Assembly: GCA_949825065.1 (NCBI GenBank)
Contig: OX463856.1
Span: 13,701,238 to 13,765,237 of the forward strand
Origin: Odontocerum albicorne
Lineage: Eukaryota > Arthropoda > Insecta > Trichoptera > Odontoceridae
Length of the DNA stretch: 64,000 nucleotides
Direction: 5' to 3'
In this document: positions 20,353-31,439 of the stretch, piece by piece
How positions within the stretch are numbered: position 1 is the first letter of the stretch
How the letters are laid out: every line of letters begins with the position of its first letter
Translations under genes and position numbers: made by a program
The notes under the pieces: model-generated
Database searches by the model: none
Seen by the model: only the letters and a program-made list of their open reading frames with translations
Told to the model about the DNA's origin: nothing

Positions 20353-20795
20353 ATTGTAATTTGTTTTATCAAACACTGTTTATTTCACTTTATATAACGG
20401 TATAACGTCATCGTGAAAATCATACATTTTCTATCGATGATGCCAAATTCTAACATATCAGTTGTAACGGAAATACATTTGACAGATTAGAGGCCATAGA
20501 AATTTCTAAGTCAGTGCATCGAGGTGAACATCTAGTTAACACACATACATATTCTTAGAATCTCGCCACTGCTTGCTGAAGTTGTTCCGGCCTCCCTCCA
20601 CCCACAATCCCCAGCCCGAATGGTTACCGTTAGAAGTGTGTATATCGGTACCCGTTCCAACAAAATTCAGTCTTGTTCGTACTCCCAGATGATGAGGTGA
20701 AAACCTTGAAACCATTGCATAAAGTGGAATAAACAGTGTTTGATGAAACTAATTACAATGTCTTTAAACCTCTACAATGTGACCTTAACTACATA
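20353..20795. mobile_element. MITE-1 copy, long version
   Basis: Inverted ends: TTATCAAACACTGTTTATTT near 20366-20385 and its complement (AATAAACAGTGTTTGATGAA) near 20728-20747. The inside includes GATGATGAGGTGAAAACCTT, shared with 25.6 and 46.8 kb. At about 440 bp it is longer than the other copies. It splits the surrounding AT minisatellite. No transposase is encoded. Confidence 0.75.
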
Positions 20796-20799
20796 TAAA

Positions 20800-20875
20800 T
20801 AATATATTTGAATTATTTTGAAATTACAGATTTTTCATTTACTTTGTAATTCCACATATTTTTTAATTATGAAAG
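20800..20875 (+). repeat. AT minisatellite, right remainder
   Basis: Two or three further units (GAATTATTTTGAAATTACAG and TTTGTAATTCCACATATTTT) continuing the array at 19770-20352. Confidence 0.65.
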
Positions 20876-20934
20876 GGTTTCTTATGTCATTGTTCCTGTA
20901 TCGTAGAATGGTCTACCTTTTAGCTTTAGAGATG

Positions 20935-21065
20935 TGGGTGGCATGTACAGCTTTAGAAAGCACTTTAAGATAACCCTTTTTGGGAGGTCTTATCAAAATT
21001 TAGTAAGTTATATGAACGCTACACGATACATAACACTTAACCTTAAGCCGAATGTATTAGTATCA
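20935..21065 (+). repeat. Dispersed repeat, family E copy
   Basis: GGGTGGCATGTACAGCTTTA and the following TTATCAAAATTTAGTAAG match 1700-1870 and, inverted, 35697-35870. Confidence 0.4.
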
Positions 21066-21074
21066 TATATCGGT

Positions 21075-21375
21075 GTATATGTATCATCATCATCTTTGCA
21101 ACTTGGGTCAATCCACTGCTGGATAAGGGTCGACTTCAAATAATTCAGTGATGGGTTCGTTGGTGCCATATGGTGCTGTCATACTTCCTGCTTTCACCTA
21201 ACCAGCGTAATTTGGGTATTTTTCTGGATATCTTTATACATTTTGGGTACCACTGGATTATTTCGGATGCCCATCGGGAATCGAGCATTCTGGATAAGTG
21301 CCCCGCCTATTGTCACTTCATCTTCTTATACACCTTCATTACACCTTTCATATTTGTTTTGTTGCAAATTCAGGA
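21075..21375 (-). mobile_element. LINE 3' end with (ATG)n tail
   Basis: Plus strand begins CATCATCATCTTTGCAACTT and soon has ATCCACTGCTGGATAAGGGT. This arrangement (a CATCATCAT run followed by 'ccactgctggacat'-like sequence) is common at LINE 3' ends across insect genomes; that recollection is unverified here. Sense is minus, with the trinucleotide run as tail. Confidence 0.5.
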
Positions 21376-21624
21376 AATTCGTTTACGACATTAAGCAACA
21401 AAAATAACATTATTTAAAATCTACCTCATGAAAGTCTACAGCAAATTTTACCTGTCAATCGTCATGGAAGTTTAATCTCTTTAGAATTGTAATTTTGTAA
21501 TTTATCTGTCAAGACTGTAAACCTAATCATCTGCTGAAGTACAACCTATTATACTCAATAAATGAATACATGCATAGGTATCTTTGTACCGCAAGATGAA
21601 TCATAATTAATATTTTGAACAAAA

Positions 21625-22325
21625 TAAAACTAGAGACGCATAGGCGTCTTCCATCCATAAGATGACTGTCAATCAATATATAACACACACAATATGGGTG
21701 TCAATTAACAGATTGCATACAATCAACCTACACGCTTAGACGTCATCTATCCATAAGTTGGCTGTCAATTAATTGATAGTCCATAATAAACCAATACATG
21801 TAAAGGCGTCTTACATCCACAGGATGGCTGACAATTAACAGATTGTCCACAATAAATTAATACATGCACAGGCATCTTTTTCCTTCAGCATGGCTGTCAA
21901 TGAACATACCGCAATGAAACAAAACATGCATAGGCGGCTTACATCCACAGGATGGCTGACAATTAACAGATTGTCCACAGAAAATAATACATGCACAGGC
22001 ATCTTTTTCCTACAGCATGGCTGTCAATGAACATACTATTCGCAATAAAACAAAACATGCATAGGCGGCTTACATCCACAGGATGGCTGACAATAGACAG
22101 ATTATCCACAGTAAGACGATACATGCACAGGCGTCTTCCATCAACAAGATGGCTGTCAATTAACAGAGTGTCCACAATAAACCAATACATGCACTGGCGT
22201 CGTTCCTCTACAATATTACAGATATTAAACAGATTGCATGCAATAAAGCAATACACACACAAGCGTCTTCCGTCCATAAGATGGCGGACAATTCACAGAT
22301 TGTACACAATAAACCATTATTCATC
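21625..22325 (+). repeat. ~65-bp satellite with dimeric organisation
   Basis: At least ten units, each with ATGGCTGNCAAT, a pyrimidine block (CATCCA or TTTTTCC), CAGATTGTCCACAATAAA and ACATGCA. Around 21790-22090 two unit types alternate (GCGGCTTACATCCACAGG versus GCATCTTTTTCCTACAGC), giving a ~130-bp higher-order period. A single related unit lies inverted at 50365-50465. Frames on both strands stay open through it (e.g. 21991-22341) because the repeat has few stops; I do not consider these genes. Confidence 0.85.
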
Positions 22326-23019
22326 GACTAACGATGGATAGCCTATCGATACTCATTATTAATAAGAGTATATAAATTTGATTTAACAATCTAAATTTCT
22401 CCACTACAAATTAAAATATTATAGCTCAAATGAAAATAATTTCACTTGTTAAGTGGCATTATTTCACTTGGTGAGTGGCAAAATTATAGCTTAAATGAAA
22501 ATAACATCACTTGTTAAAAGGGTGTGTTGTGAAATAATAAACTTAAATGGAATTTAAAAGGATAGAACACGTTGTATATTTGGAACGCTCTCAAAATGAG
22601 ATGAATTGATTAAATAAATAAGAATTTAAATTAATTTTATATTTGTATCTATTTAAAAATTGTTCACTGCAAACGAATTTTATTACAAATAATTTCATTC
22701 CTGAGAGAAACGTAATACATGTGTTTATGGTACTCGTATAATTCAAAATGTTGAACACCCACATAACGAATATTATTAAATTTAATATTACTGCATGTAT
22801 ATAAACGTTTTTCAATTGACTCATAGCTTTTAAAGAATAATTTCATCGTTCGTTAAGGGGTTAGGAGTTTTTTTAACCAAAAATACAAATGTTGTTTTTA
22901 TGAACCGGTTTTTTTAAGCTGACCAAATAAAATTTATCTGGTAGCAGATTGACATATGGTAAATGTTAATATTTTGAGGAAAATATTTGATTACGTATAT
23001 AACATCATTAAGACATTTA

Positions 23020-23126
23020 TCTGTTGAGGTAGGTCTCCAAGAAAGATTTCCAGACTTTCCTATCGTGTCACCCATCTTTCGTCTCCTCTAAATCCATAAA
23101 CATCTTTACAAAACTCTTACGATATA
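23020..23126 (-). mobile_element. RTE-like LINE 3' end (family C), left part
   Basis: Related to 57.8 kb and 0.2 kb by the blocks CAGACTTTCCTATCG and CTCCTCTAAATCCATAAAC. Interrupted by MITE-2 and continued at 23382-23470 (TTTCAAAATGCCATTCAC corresponds to TTTCAAAATATCATTCAC at 57.9 kb). Confidence 0.55.
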
Positions 23127-23381
23127 TACAGTATCCGGCGGTAAGTAATACACATCGGGCTAAAAAAGAGGCTATCGGCCATAATCGGTTAACTTCGGCT
23201 TTGTAGAGCGTCGTCTCTGTCATTCATACACGTGTTCCATCGCGATTTGTTAGTCGTTGTCAAGCGTTCTAGGGTGTGGTCGTGTGACAGACACGACGCT
23301 CTATAAAGCCGAAGCTAGCCGATTTTGGTCGACAGTCTCTTTCTTAAGCCCGAAGTGTATTACTTACCGCCAGGTACTGTA
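23127..23381. mobile_element. MITE-2, Tc1/mariner-type, long inverted repeats
   Basis: 255 bp. Outer ends are TACAGTATCCGGCGGTAAGT and its near-complement ending CCAGGTACTGTA. Inverted similarity extends about 75-80 bp, including TTCGGCTTT and AGAGCGTCGT. The inside holds no ORF. TA at both edges fits TA-target insertion. It sits inside a family C fragment, which fixes the order of events. Confidence 0.85.
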
Positions 23382-23475
23382 GATACTCTTTTTTTCAAAA
23401 TGCCATTCACATAATCCATCCAAACTTTCATTAGTCTTTATCTTGATGTGTATATTTATCTTGTTCGTATTTTTT
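23382..23475 (-). mobile_element. RTE-like LINE 3' end (family C), right part
   Basis: Resumes the family C sequence broken by MITE-2. Confidence 0.5.
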
Positions 23476-23498
23476 CATTGATTTATTCTACATGCCCT

Positions 23499-23578
23499 AT
23501 CTTAGAATGCTCTTCATTATTCTTATTACTGAGCACTCATCTTAGAATGCTCTTCATTATTCTTATTACTGACTATAT
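23499..23578 (+). repeat. 40-bp tandem duplication
   Basis: Two nearly exact copies starting ATCTTAGAATGCTCTTCATT. Confidence 0.85.
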
Positions 23579-25048
23579 CATCCTGAAGTTCAAATATTTC
23601 CTTAATCGTTTCTGTATTCCGTCATAGATGTCACCCAAAGTTTTCTTCTCGATACAATAGAATAATACACCTTATGAATAAGTGTTAATTTTATTGTTTT
23701 TCAGGTTTATTTGATCAATAATGCCTTAAGCCTATTTTTTTTATTTTTCCCAAAAAAAAGCTTAAACGGCATATTGTGAAGCCTTTAAAATCTTCCCACT
23801 CCCTAAAATTATAAATCATTTAGAAAGAATTTTCTTGTGATGCCCATTTCATACACCAACAGACAGTAAATTGTTGAATAAGGATTAACTTTTTTTTGTA
23901 CTGATCTGTCAGAATTTCACGTTTTTATCGACTGAGAGATAATTTTAGTTTATTTTCACATCAAACTGAGATATTGTTTCTTTAAATTAAACATTATATT
24001 CTGTACACAAAATATACTTTAAATTTGAAGTCTAGACATGACATCTTTATTCGTGTTAATTGTAATTTTTTCTAAGAACAAAATATACTTTTTTATGCAA
24101 AGTTAAATTTATTCCTATCTTTTTCAGTCATAAATCATTGATAACAATTAAAGGGTTTTTTTTTCAGAAGAAGAAATAACTATCAAAGGCATTAAAAAAG
24201 GAACGTGTCAGATTGTGATGAATTAAGGGTAGAACTAATAGTGTGTGGGTAGAACTAATAGGTGATTGAGTGATCGAATGGTAGATACAGTTTTTCAACA
24301 AATGTTGAGGATCACATAAAATACGGAAAGATTGGAGAAGTGCAGTGATAATTTTGTTGTACAAAACAACTAGTTAACAGATTAGTTAGTACGCCGCTAT
24401 ACAGAACAGTTAGTTTACTAATTAGTTAGGAAAATTTCAGATAGAAAGAATGAGAAGATGGACTGAAAAAAAGGTGGTATGTTCAACGGTGTCTTTTCAA
24501 GAAGAAGATGATGCGTGGATTCGATTTCCTCTTTGGATATGTTTATGAAAAAAAATTTACGACAAAAATTGTGCATTTGTGGACATGGAAAATATCATAA
24601 CCGCGTGATAAGCAGCGTGCTATGGAAAAGTTAAATGAAACTAGTGTGGAATGTAAACTAATACGTGGGATTGCGTCATTCTTTTCCATATCTCAAAATT
24701 CTCTTTTTTGAATATGCTATACGTTTGTTTTAAATATACGATACAGCCTTCCCAGTGAGTACAAGAGGTTGTTAGACTATCAAAAAAAAAAAACATTTAT
24801 AAAAACCATTGAGACAATGTAGCTTCTTTTATTTGAAAAAAATAGTATCAAAGAAGATGAATATTTTTCAGAATGAATTATTTTCTTCAAAGTTAAATTT
24901 GATATTGTTTTGAGTCATTTTTGTTTCTAGCACTTTAAAACGACGATGTTGTTTTTAGTCAAATACAATCTGTATATAAAATTTGAACTTTTGTCCGCGG
25001 TAAGATTTTTTTTTATCACAAATAAATCAAATTTTATGTGTGACTGCT
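23579..25048. other. AT-rich stretch without recognised features
   Basis: No repeat family, domain or terminal repeat recognised. A small duplication (GGGTAGAACTAATAG) occurs near 24228-24262. Confidence 0.5.
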
Positions 25049-25112
25049 TTTTGTATGTCATACATGTCACAAGGTTTCCATTTTGTATGTCAAACATGTC
25101 ACAAAATTTCCA
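25049..25112 (+). repeat. 32-bp tandem duplication
   Basis: TTTTGTATGTCATACATGTC and TTTTGTATGTCAAACATGTC repeat at a 32-bp period with shared ACAA..TTTCCATTT ends. Confidence 0.75.
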
Positions 25113-25394
25113 TTTAAAAAAGTGTATTCAACCCAAATAACCTTTTAACATACAAAACTCCCAAAGCAAGGATAATCAATTTATTTTTCTAGACGAACGT
25201 TCATTGAAAGTGTGATCAAAATTGATAAAATAATTAGTTTAGACAACGATGTGCCATTTTCAAGAAGCGTGCTTTATCAATTATTTCTATGTCCCATTTT
25301 ATCAAGATATATAAACTGTGAAAAATATTTTCGATTATTTTATTCCTCTTTGCATCATTCTGGTTTTTTCATAATATTCAATTCAAGTAAAATA

Positions 25395-25558
25395 TTAATT
25401 AGAACAAAATAATTGCTTATATGAACATGCTTTTATCTAACAGTATTTGTTGTAATTTATTTTATCAAACACTTTATTAATTAGAACAAAATAATTGCTT
25501 AAATGAACATGCTTTTATCTAACAGTATTTGTTGTTATTTATTTTATCAAACACTGTT
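25395..25558 (+). repeat. 82-bp tandem duplication ending inside MITE-1
   Basis: Two units starting TTAATTAGAACAAAATAATT at 25395 and 25477. Each ends with the outer part of the MITE-1 inverted repeat (TTTATTTTATCAAACACT), but only the second continues into the element. Confidence 0.85.
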
Positions 25559-25770
25559 TATTTCACTTTTTTGTAAGAGTATAACCCTACCGGTTTCAAG
25601 GCTTTCACATCATCTTCAGGGAAGCACAAACAAGACTTAATTTTGTTCAAACTGGTACCGATTCGAACTGGTACCGTTACAAAAAAGTGGAATAAACAGT
25701 GTTCGATAAAATAAATTACAATGTCTTTTAACCTCCACAACATTAATGTATTAACTTTAAATCACATAAA
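25528..25770. mobile_element. MITE-1 copy, short version
   Basis: Inverted ends around ATTTTATCAAACACTGTTTA (about 25540-25560) and AATAAACAGTGTTCGATAAA (about 25691-25710). The shared inside is CGGTTTCAAGGCTTTCACAT. The outer right arm TTACAATGTCTTTTAACCTC matches 20.76 kb. Confidence 0.8.
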
Positions 25771-25881
25771 ACAGTATTTGTGTATTGTTTTTTAATAATT
25801 GTCACATTTTAGCTATTAACTGAAATGTTATTGAACTATTTATTTTATCAAGAAATTAAAATGAAATTATAAAATTATTTT

Positions 25882-25892
25882 GTCTTTTGATT
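25882..25892 (+). repeat. Left target-site duplication
   Basis: GTCTTTTGATT, exactly repeated at 27597-27607 immediately after the (GAA)n tail. Confidence 0.85.
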
Positions 25893-27596
25893 GAGATTAA
25901 TAAAATAAAGAAAAAATACTGGATGCGATTGACAAAAGACATGGAGCATGATCTCTATGGAGCACAGAGGAAAATCTGGAAAATGCTCAGAAATGCAATG
26001 AATATATCCAATCGACAAAGATAACATCTCTGGAATGGGAACATTACTTCCAGAAGCTGTATAGTGCAACGAATTGAGACCACGAAACGCTGATAGACCT
26101 CACCACCAAGGAGAATATTGAAGAACGGGATGTGGAGAAGGCTATTAAAAATTTAAATAATCGAAAATCACGAGACTTGGACGACATAGCAAATGAATTA
26201 TTAAAATATGCAGGCGACAAATTACATTATGAATAAGTACCAACTCATCTCAAAGATATTCGATTTAACAATAATCCCTACAGAATGACATGCAATCATC
26301 ACCATCCCAATATTCAAAAAGAGAGACAAAGCAGACCCAGCTAACTACAGAGGCATATGCCTTATCAGTTCAGTACTGAAACTGACTACAAGCATAATCA
26401 GATCAAGACTGGAAGGGCATTTAACAAACAGAGACGAACAACAGGGCTTCAGAAAGAATAGATCAACCACTGACGCACTCTTCGTGATCTGTCAATTAAC
26501 TGAAAAATCAATAGAGTATAACAAAACAGCATACCCCTGCTTTGTTGACCTCACTAAGGCATTTGATAGAGTTAGACTGGAAGATGTGATAAAAATACTC
26601 AGTGAGAAGAATGTTCCCTCGAACTTAATAAAAATCATACAAGGATTAAATACCAATAGCTACACCAGGATTAAAATAGAGAATGACCTGACAAATGCCG
26701 TCCCTACTCCAATTGAAATTAGACAAGGGGATAGCTTAAGCCAGTTCCTCTTCAATCTAATAATGGACAAACTAATTGAGGGAGTTGCAGACATGGACAA
26801 AGGATACAGACTGGGAGACAAAATAGTCAGCATTGTATGCTACGCAGACGATGCAGTACTCACCGCAGAATCCAAAGATGACCTCCAAAAGATGTTATAT
26901 AGACTCCATCAAACCTCACTTAAATATATCATGTTGATATTCACGGACAAAACGAAGAGACTCACAATATCTAATGCCCCGTTGAGATGCAAACTAACAG
27001 TGAATAACCAAATAATAGAGCAAGTGATGGAGTTAAGGTATCTTGGAGTGAGCATCAGTAGCAATGAAAATCTGTATGATGAAACCTTGAGACAGGTCAA
27101 TAATACGGCTGCAATATCGGGATGCCTAAGAACACCGGTGTGGAATAATAAACACATGAGAATAGAGAGTAAAGTCAAAATATACAAGACATGTGTGAGA
27201 CCGATAGCCACCTACGGAATATAAACCAGAGCAGACACATCTAGAACAAAATTTCTCCTGAGAACCTCGGAAATGAAAACACTGAGATGTATAACAGGAA
27301 ACACACTAAAAGATAGAATCAGAAACACCGAAATAAGGAGAAAGTGTAGTACGGAAGACATCGGCAGGTGGGGAAGACAACGAAGGTGATACTGGAACGA
27401 ACATGTAAACATAATGCAAGACGACAGACTTCCACGTGTCGCCCTTCAAGGGAACCCAGCCGCAAGAAGATTACCAGGAAGACCTCCGAAGAGATGGCGT
27501 GACAGCTGGCATTCCACGTCACAATAAGGGGAACAAGTGGAACAAACAGATCATGATCTATAGGAAGAGGAAGAAGAAGAAGAAGAAGAAGAAGAA
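25893..27596 (+). pseudogene. 5'-truncated RTE-like retrotransposon, endonuclease-RT
   Basis: A single insertion of 1704 bp, bounded by the 11-bp duplication and ending in a (GAA)n tail (about 27566-27596). The 5' end lies inside the linker before the RT domain. The longest open piece is 26484-27224, with VDLTKAFDRV (palm), RQGDSLSQFLFNLIMDK and CYADDAVLTAE (the catalytic YADD), then LRYLGVSISS. Past the stop at 27222-27224 the frame continues through TKFLLRTSEMKTLRCITGNT, WNEHVNIMQDDRLP and GRPPKRWRDSW. Earlier stops lie near 26079 and 26235. The protein type is one I associate with RTE-like insect elements; clade placement is from memory. It is inactive. Confidence 0.85.
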
Positions 27597-27607
27597 GTCT
27601 TTTGATT
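27597..27607 (+). repeat. Right target-site duplication
   Basis: GTCTTTTGATT, identical to 25882-25892. Confidence 0.85.
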
Positions 27608-27740
27608 TAGAATCTGGCATTCTTCTGAGTCCCAGTGAGCTGCATATATTTTTTGGGCATCCCCATTGACGCATCCCCGCGATCGAAATATTAGTTAATA
27701 ACGTTATTTATTGAAGGTTCTTTTTTCTATTAACAATAGC

Positions 27741-27950
27741 GTTATAACTACCATATTATCAAAGTGTTACTCGAATAATAATCTGTTAATGTGTTATAAC
27801 TACCATATTATCAAAGCATTACTCGAATAATAATCTATTAATTTGTTATAACTACCATATTATCAAAGCATTACTTGAATAATAATCTGTTAATGTGTTA
27901 TAACTACCATACTATCAAAGCATTACTCGTATAATAATCTATTAATGTGC
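27741..27950 (+). repeat. 52-bp tandem repeat, 4 copies
   Basis: Units begin GTTATAACTACCATATTATC at 27741, 27793, 27845 and 27897, with only a few substitutions between them. Confidence 0.9.
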
Positions 27951-28439
27951 TTTTAGCAAGACTTTCATCCGTAAAAATGTTAAGCAAAAAATTTCGTCGG
28001 TTCGTTCTGGCGTCTCAGTGGCGTAATTTTTAAATTTTAGGGAATAAATCAAAATATAGGTTTTTAATTCATTAAACAACTGCTTTGTTAAATATGCCTT
28101 TGTATTTTTTTTTGTTACCGGTTTTTTTTATTTTGGCATTAGCTTTTTTTCGTTTGCATTTATATTTTAAATCCCCTCACATGCTAATTCGAAACAAAGT
28201 AAAACAATATTATGGCTGAATGTACAACACTTCAACTTAGCAATTAACCGTCCATGTAATACACTATACAATGAATTTTCAAATAAATACATAAACAAAG
28301 TACCTTATTATTTTGCTTTGTCGTTATATATATTTATGAAATACAACGACTCCAAACCGTTTTTATACATGACTTCTAAACATCATAAGATTAAATAAAT
28401 TATTATAGAATGTGTTAACCAATCAAATGTGAGATTGAT

Positions 28440-28720
28440 ACATACATATCATCATGCCATCTCCTTTTAGGGGAAGGTAAAGAGGACAGATCTCCACGTT
28501 TTTCTATCCATGCACATAGCTATCATTTCATCCATATGTATACATGCATAATCATGCTCTTCTTACTTTTATCTCAGTAAAAAAAATATCAACTATCTCC
28601 TTCCACTCTGTCCTGGGATTAACTCTTCCTCGTTCTCCATTAATTTCAAACATTTCACACGGGGCCAAATCATCTCGAAAAATTATTTTTTTCGTTGCAC
28701 TTACATATAACACTCATCTC
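28440..28720 (-). mobile_element. RTE-like LINE 3' end (family C)
   Basis: ATACATACATATCATCATGC, GGTAAAGAGGACAGATCTCC and TATCCATGCACATAGC match the other family C copies. Minus sense is inferred from the longer copies. Confidence 0.6.
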
Positions 28721-29049
28721 TAAAGAACAGATTTATTTAGGCTGATACGATGTACAAAAATACTATTAAATAAATAATTGTGGATATTAATCGTCTCAAA
28801 GAGGTAGCCTCTTAGAATTGATGAAGGTCGGCAGCTCAAATTTTGATTCCTCTTTCTTTTTGAGACGATGCAAGTATTTAGAGCTATTTTTGTGTTGATT
28901 TGCCTTTAATTGTGACTGAAATTTCGAAGGTGTTACAGTATTCATCCTCACGGCGAGACAAAAAGTCGACTCGACACAGCAACAACTTCAACGAATATTT
29001 TTAACTAGTGTAAACAGTTGTAAAATGCAACATATCTGAAGTATTGAAA

Positions 29050-29360
29050 TTTATATTTCTTAAACTGGCTTGTATGCATATTGTTAAGTAAAGAACTCAC
29101 TTGTATGTACGAGTATATTGTTTTTTGATAAATTCACTTGTATGTAGTGTTTTCAAATATCTCATTTGCTTGCATAGTGGTTTTTTAAATAACTCACTTG
29201 TTTGCTGATTATTTTTCTTTAAAACTCACTTGCATATATTATATATTTGTAAGAACTGACTTATGTGTATAGTTATTTTAGAATTTACTTGCATGCGGTG
29301 TGTTTTAAAGAACTCACTTAATGCATAGTAGTTTGTAGAGAACTCGCTTGTATCCAGTGT
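29050..29360 (+). repeat. Degenerate ~38-bp tandem repeat
   Basis: About eight diverged units with an AACTCACTTG(T/C)ATG core followed by a T-rich spacer. Confidence 0.65.
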
Positions 29361-29696
29361 TTAAAAAAAACTGTTATTTGAAAATGAAAAAGGTTAGTTC
29401 AGGTAAAAATCGTCTCTTTAGTATTAATTTGTTAAATAAATCTTCAAAATAACTTGAAGGAGGGAATTAGTTATTTTTTAAGTAACATTGAAACATTCCA
29501 CAAAATTGCTTCCTGTGCAAAGAATAAATTTGATTGATTAATATTTAATGATTATTTGAAATATTTAAAATTGAAAAATAATGAAAATCTTCAATCAGTC
29601 AGAAAAAGTGGATATATTAAAGAATAACTTAACACAAAAAATGAAATTCGTGATATCTGAATATTTTAATGGTTGTCCTCTACTAATTTAAAATGT

Positions 29697-29833
29697 TGTT
29701 TTTCAAATATTTTTTGCCGTGTTGAGTTCGTTTCAATGTTTTTGACATCGCCTTGAAGTTGAAGGCTTTCAAAAGGTCAGCCATCATTGAAGTCAACTCA
29801 ATACGATAAAAAACCGCAAATAATTTGAAAAAA
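29697..29833. mobile_element. MITE-3, short inverted-repeat element
   Basis: About 137 bp forming one long imperfect inverted repeat. The left arm contains TTTTCAAATATTTTTTGCCG and GTTGAGTTCGTTTCAATG; the right arm carries their complements (CATTGAAGTCAACTCAATAC and GCAAATAATTTGAAAA). No ORF; superfamily unknown. Confidence 0.65.
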
Positions 29834-30034
29834 ATAAATTCATTGTTTTTAGATATTGGACAAAATATGTTCTGCCTTTACCGTTAATGACCATTGCCAT
29901 CGCGCCATGTCCTAATGTGTGTATCCGTAGAGAACATATCTCTACTTCAACGCTTTTTTTCAACGCTTTCAGGATGAATGACGTGTGAAAATGACGTGTG
30001 GAAAAGATTTGTGTGGGCTCTTGAGTGTGGGTTT

Positions 30035-30565
30035 CTTCTTGTTGTTTTGTATTTGTGTTTCTGTATATTTTTGTTTTTATTTTTATTCTTATGATTGTGT
30101 GCGATATATTATGGCATGAACATTTTTCGTTTTATTCTTATTTCATTTTGGTTTCATTTTTGGTTTTACTTTTGTTTTTATTCTTATGATTGTGTGCGGT
30201 ATATTACGGGATGAACATTTTTGGTCTTTCTGGAGTGATGATGTGTGAGGAGTTTGATTTCGCATGATGTTTCCAGTTGTAATTGAGTGTCACTGTTTGT
30301 CATGTTGATGAGAGCGTGCAACGGGGTTTTGTTTTTGTATAATCAAAAATCGGAAAGAAGTGTCGAATTACTTATTCATGCTAAATATCCTCAGTGAGAT
30401 ACAGGCAAAAGCCTAGTTTACTGGGGATACGACAAATGAAAGGCGACAAACCCAGATCCATTAAAATAATGCATGTCCAAATTAAATTACCTGTTGTTTT
30501 TTCGCAAATTATGTATATTTCTGGTCATGTGTAATAATAAATAAATAAAAAAAAATAAAAAATAG
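30035..30565 (+). mobile_element. Retroelement 3' end (family D), sense copy
   Basis: Inverted match to 2466-2990. It contains two internal units of ATTCTTATGATTGTGTGCG followed by ATATATTATGGCATGAAC, then the CTCAGTGAGATACAGG and TACTGGGGATACGACAAATG region. It ends in an A/T tail (AATAATAAATAAATAAAAAA). 29834-30034 may be more of its upstream part, with no recognisable domain. Confidence 0.65.
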
Positions 30566-30854
30566 TATTCTACTTATTAAGATTCGCTGGGTCAACATAG
30601 CTTAGCATACGTATTCTCATATATTAAATAATTTTCATTCTTCCTTATTAAATAATTTGATTGATTTATTCATGCCATGTTTTTATTTGACTTCTGAAAC
30701 TTTTTATACCGTATAGTCCCATACAATTTGAGAAAATTGATTCTTATACCTTCTTTGATGGGGATCCCTTCATCAAATGAGTCTATAAAAAATGACATTC
30801 ATTCAAACCAAACAATATAAAGATATCCTGAAATAATAGCTTACAAAATTGTAT

Positions 30855-31215
30855 TAGTGTCGACATTGATATATGGGAGTAAAACGTGGAAATGGAAAAT
30901 GAATCAAATAAGCCAACTAATTGCACTGCAAATGCGTGAACTGAGAAGAAAAGGTGTTGTGTGACTGGACAGGAAATTTTATTATTAAAAATGAATGTGT
31001 GCGTAAAACTTACGTGTCGAGAAGAAGAAAAACCGCATATGGAGCTGGTTTGGACATGTTGAATCGGTGGATGATGAAATACTTGCTTAATAAACTATAT
31101 AACACAAGCATTAGTAATAGTCGTAGGAAAGGACGATTTAGAAAAGTTTGGGCAAAATTAAAGACATTTGGAAAGAAGGAAAGGAATGGAATTAGAGAAA
31201 GGGCATGTATATATG
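30855..31215 (+). pseudogene. RTE-like RT C-terminal remnant
   Basis: Plus-strand frames give VSTLIYGSKTWKWKM (near 30858-30902; the YGSETW motif) and MRELRRKGVV, then GHVESVDDEIL (near 31056-31090) and GRFRKVW (near 31134-31152). This is the standard order of the RTE-like C-terminal third. Stops and frame shifts separate the blocks. Probably the same lineage as 32345-32830. Confidence 0.65.
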
Positions 31216-31439
31216 TTTAGAAGCAAAGGAAGTATTTTGTGAAAGAAAAATTAGACGATTTGTTATTTCTACCTACCCCAACACGTAAATAGAGTAAATA
31301 TATTATACATATTTGTTTTACTTCCGTGTAACTTTTTCTAATACTTTTGGATATTAAATGTCATTCTGCAACAAACAAGCATTAAACAAACTGACAAATT
31401 ATCAAATTAACACCATGATGAAAAAATATTTACAGATTG

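Noticed and set aside
21963..22341. Open frames of 104 and 116 codons on both strands
   Set aside because: They lie wholly in the ~65-bp satellite, both strands are open, and the predicted proteins just repeat the array.
19036..22530. Possible LTR pair: near-copies of TTAAAAGGGTGTGTTG at 19036 and 22512
   Set aside because: Similarity covers only about 20 bases and the interior holds unrelated repeats and no gag-pol, so it is not an LTR element.
27741..27950. CRISPR-like regular repeat
   Set aside because: The units are contiguous with no unique spacers, and the context is a eukaryotic minisatellite.
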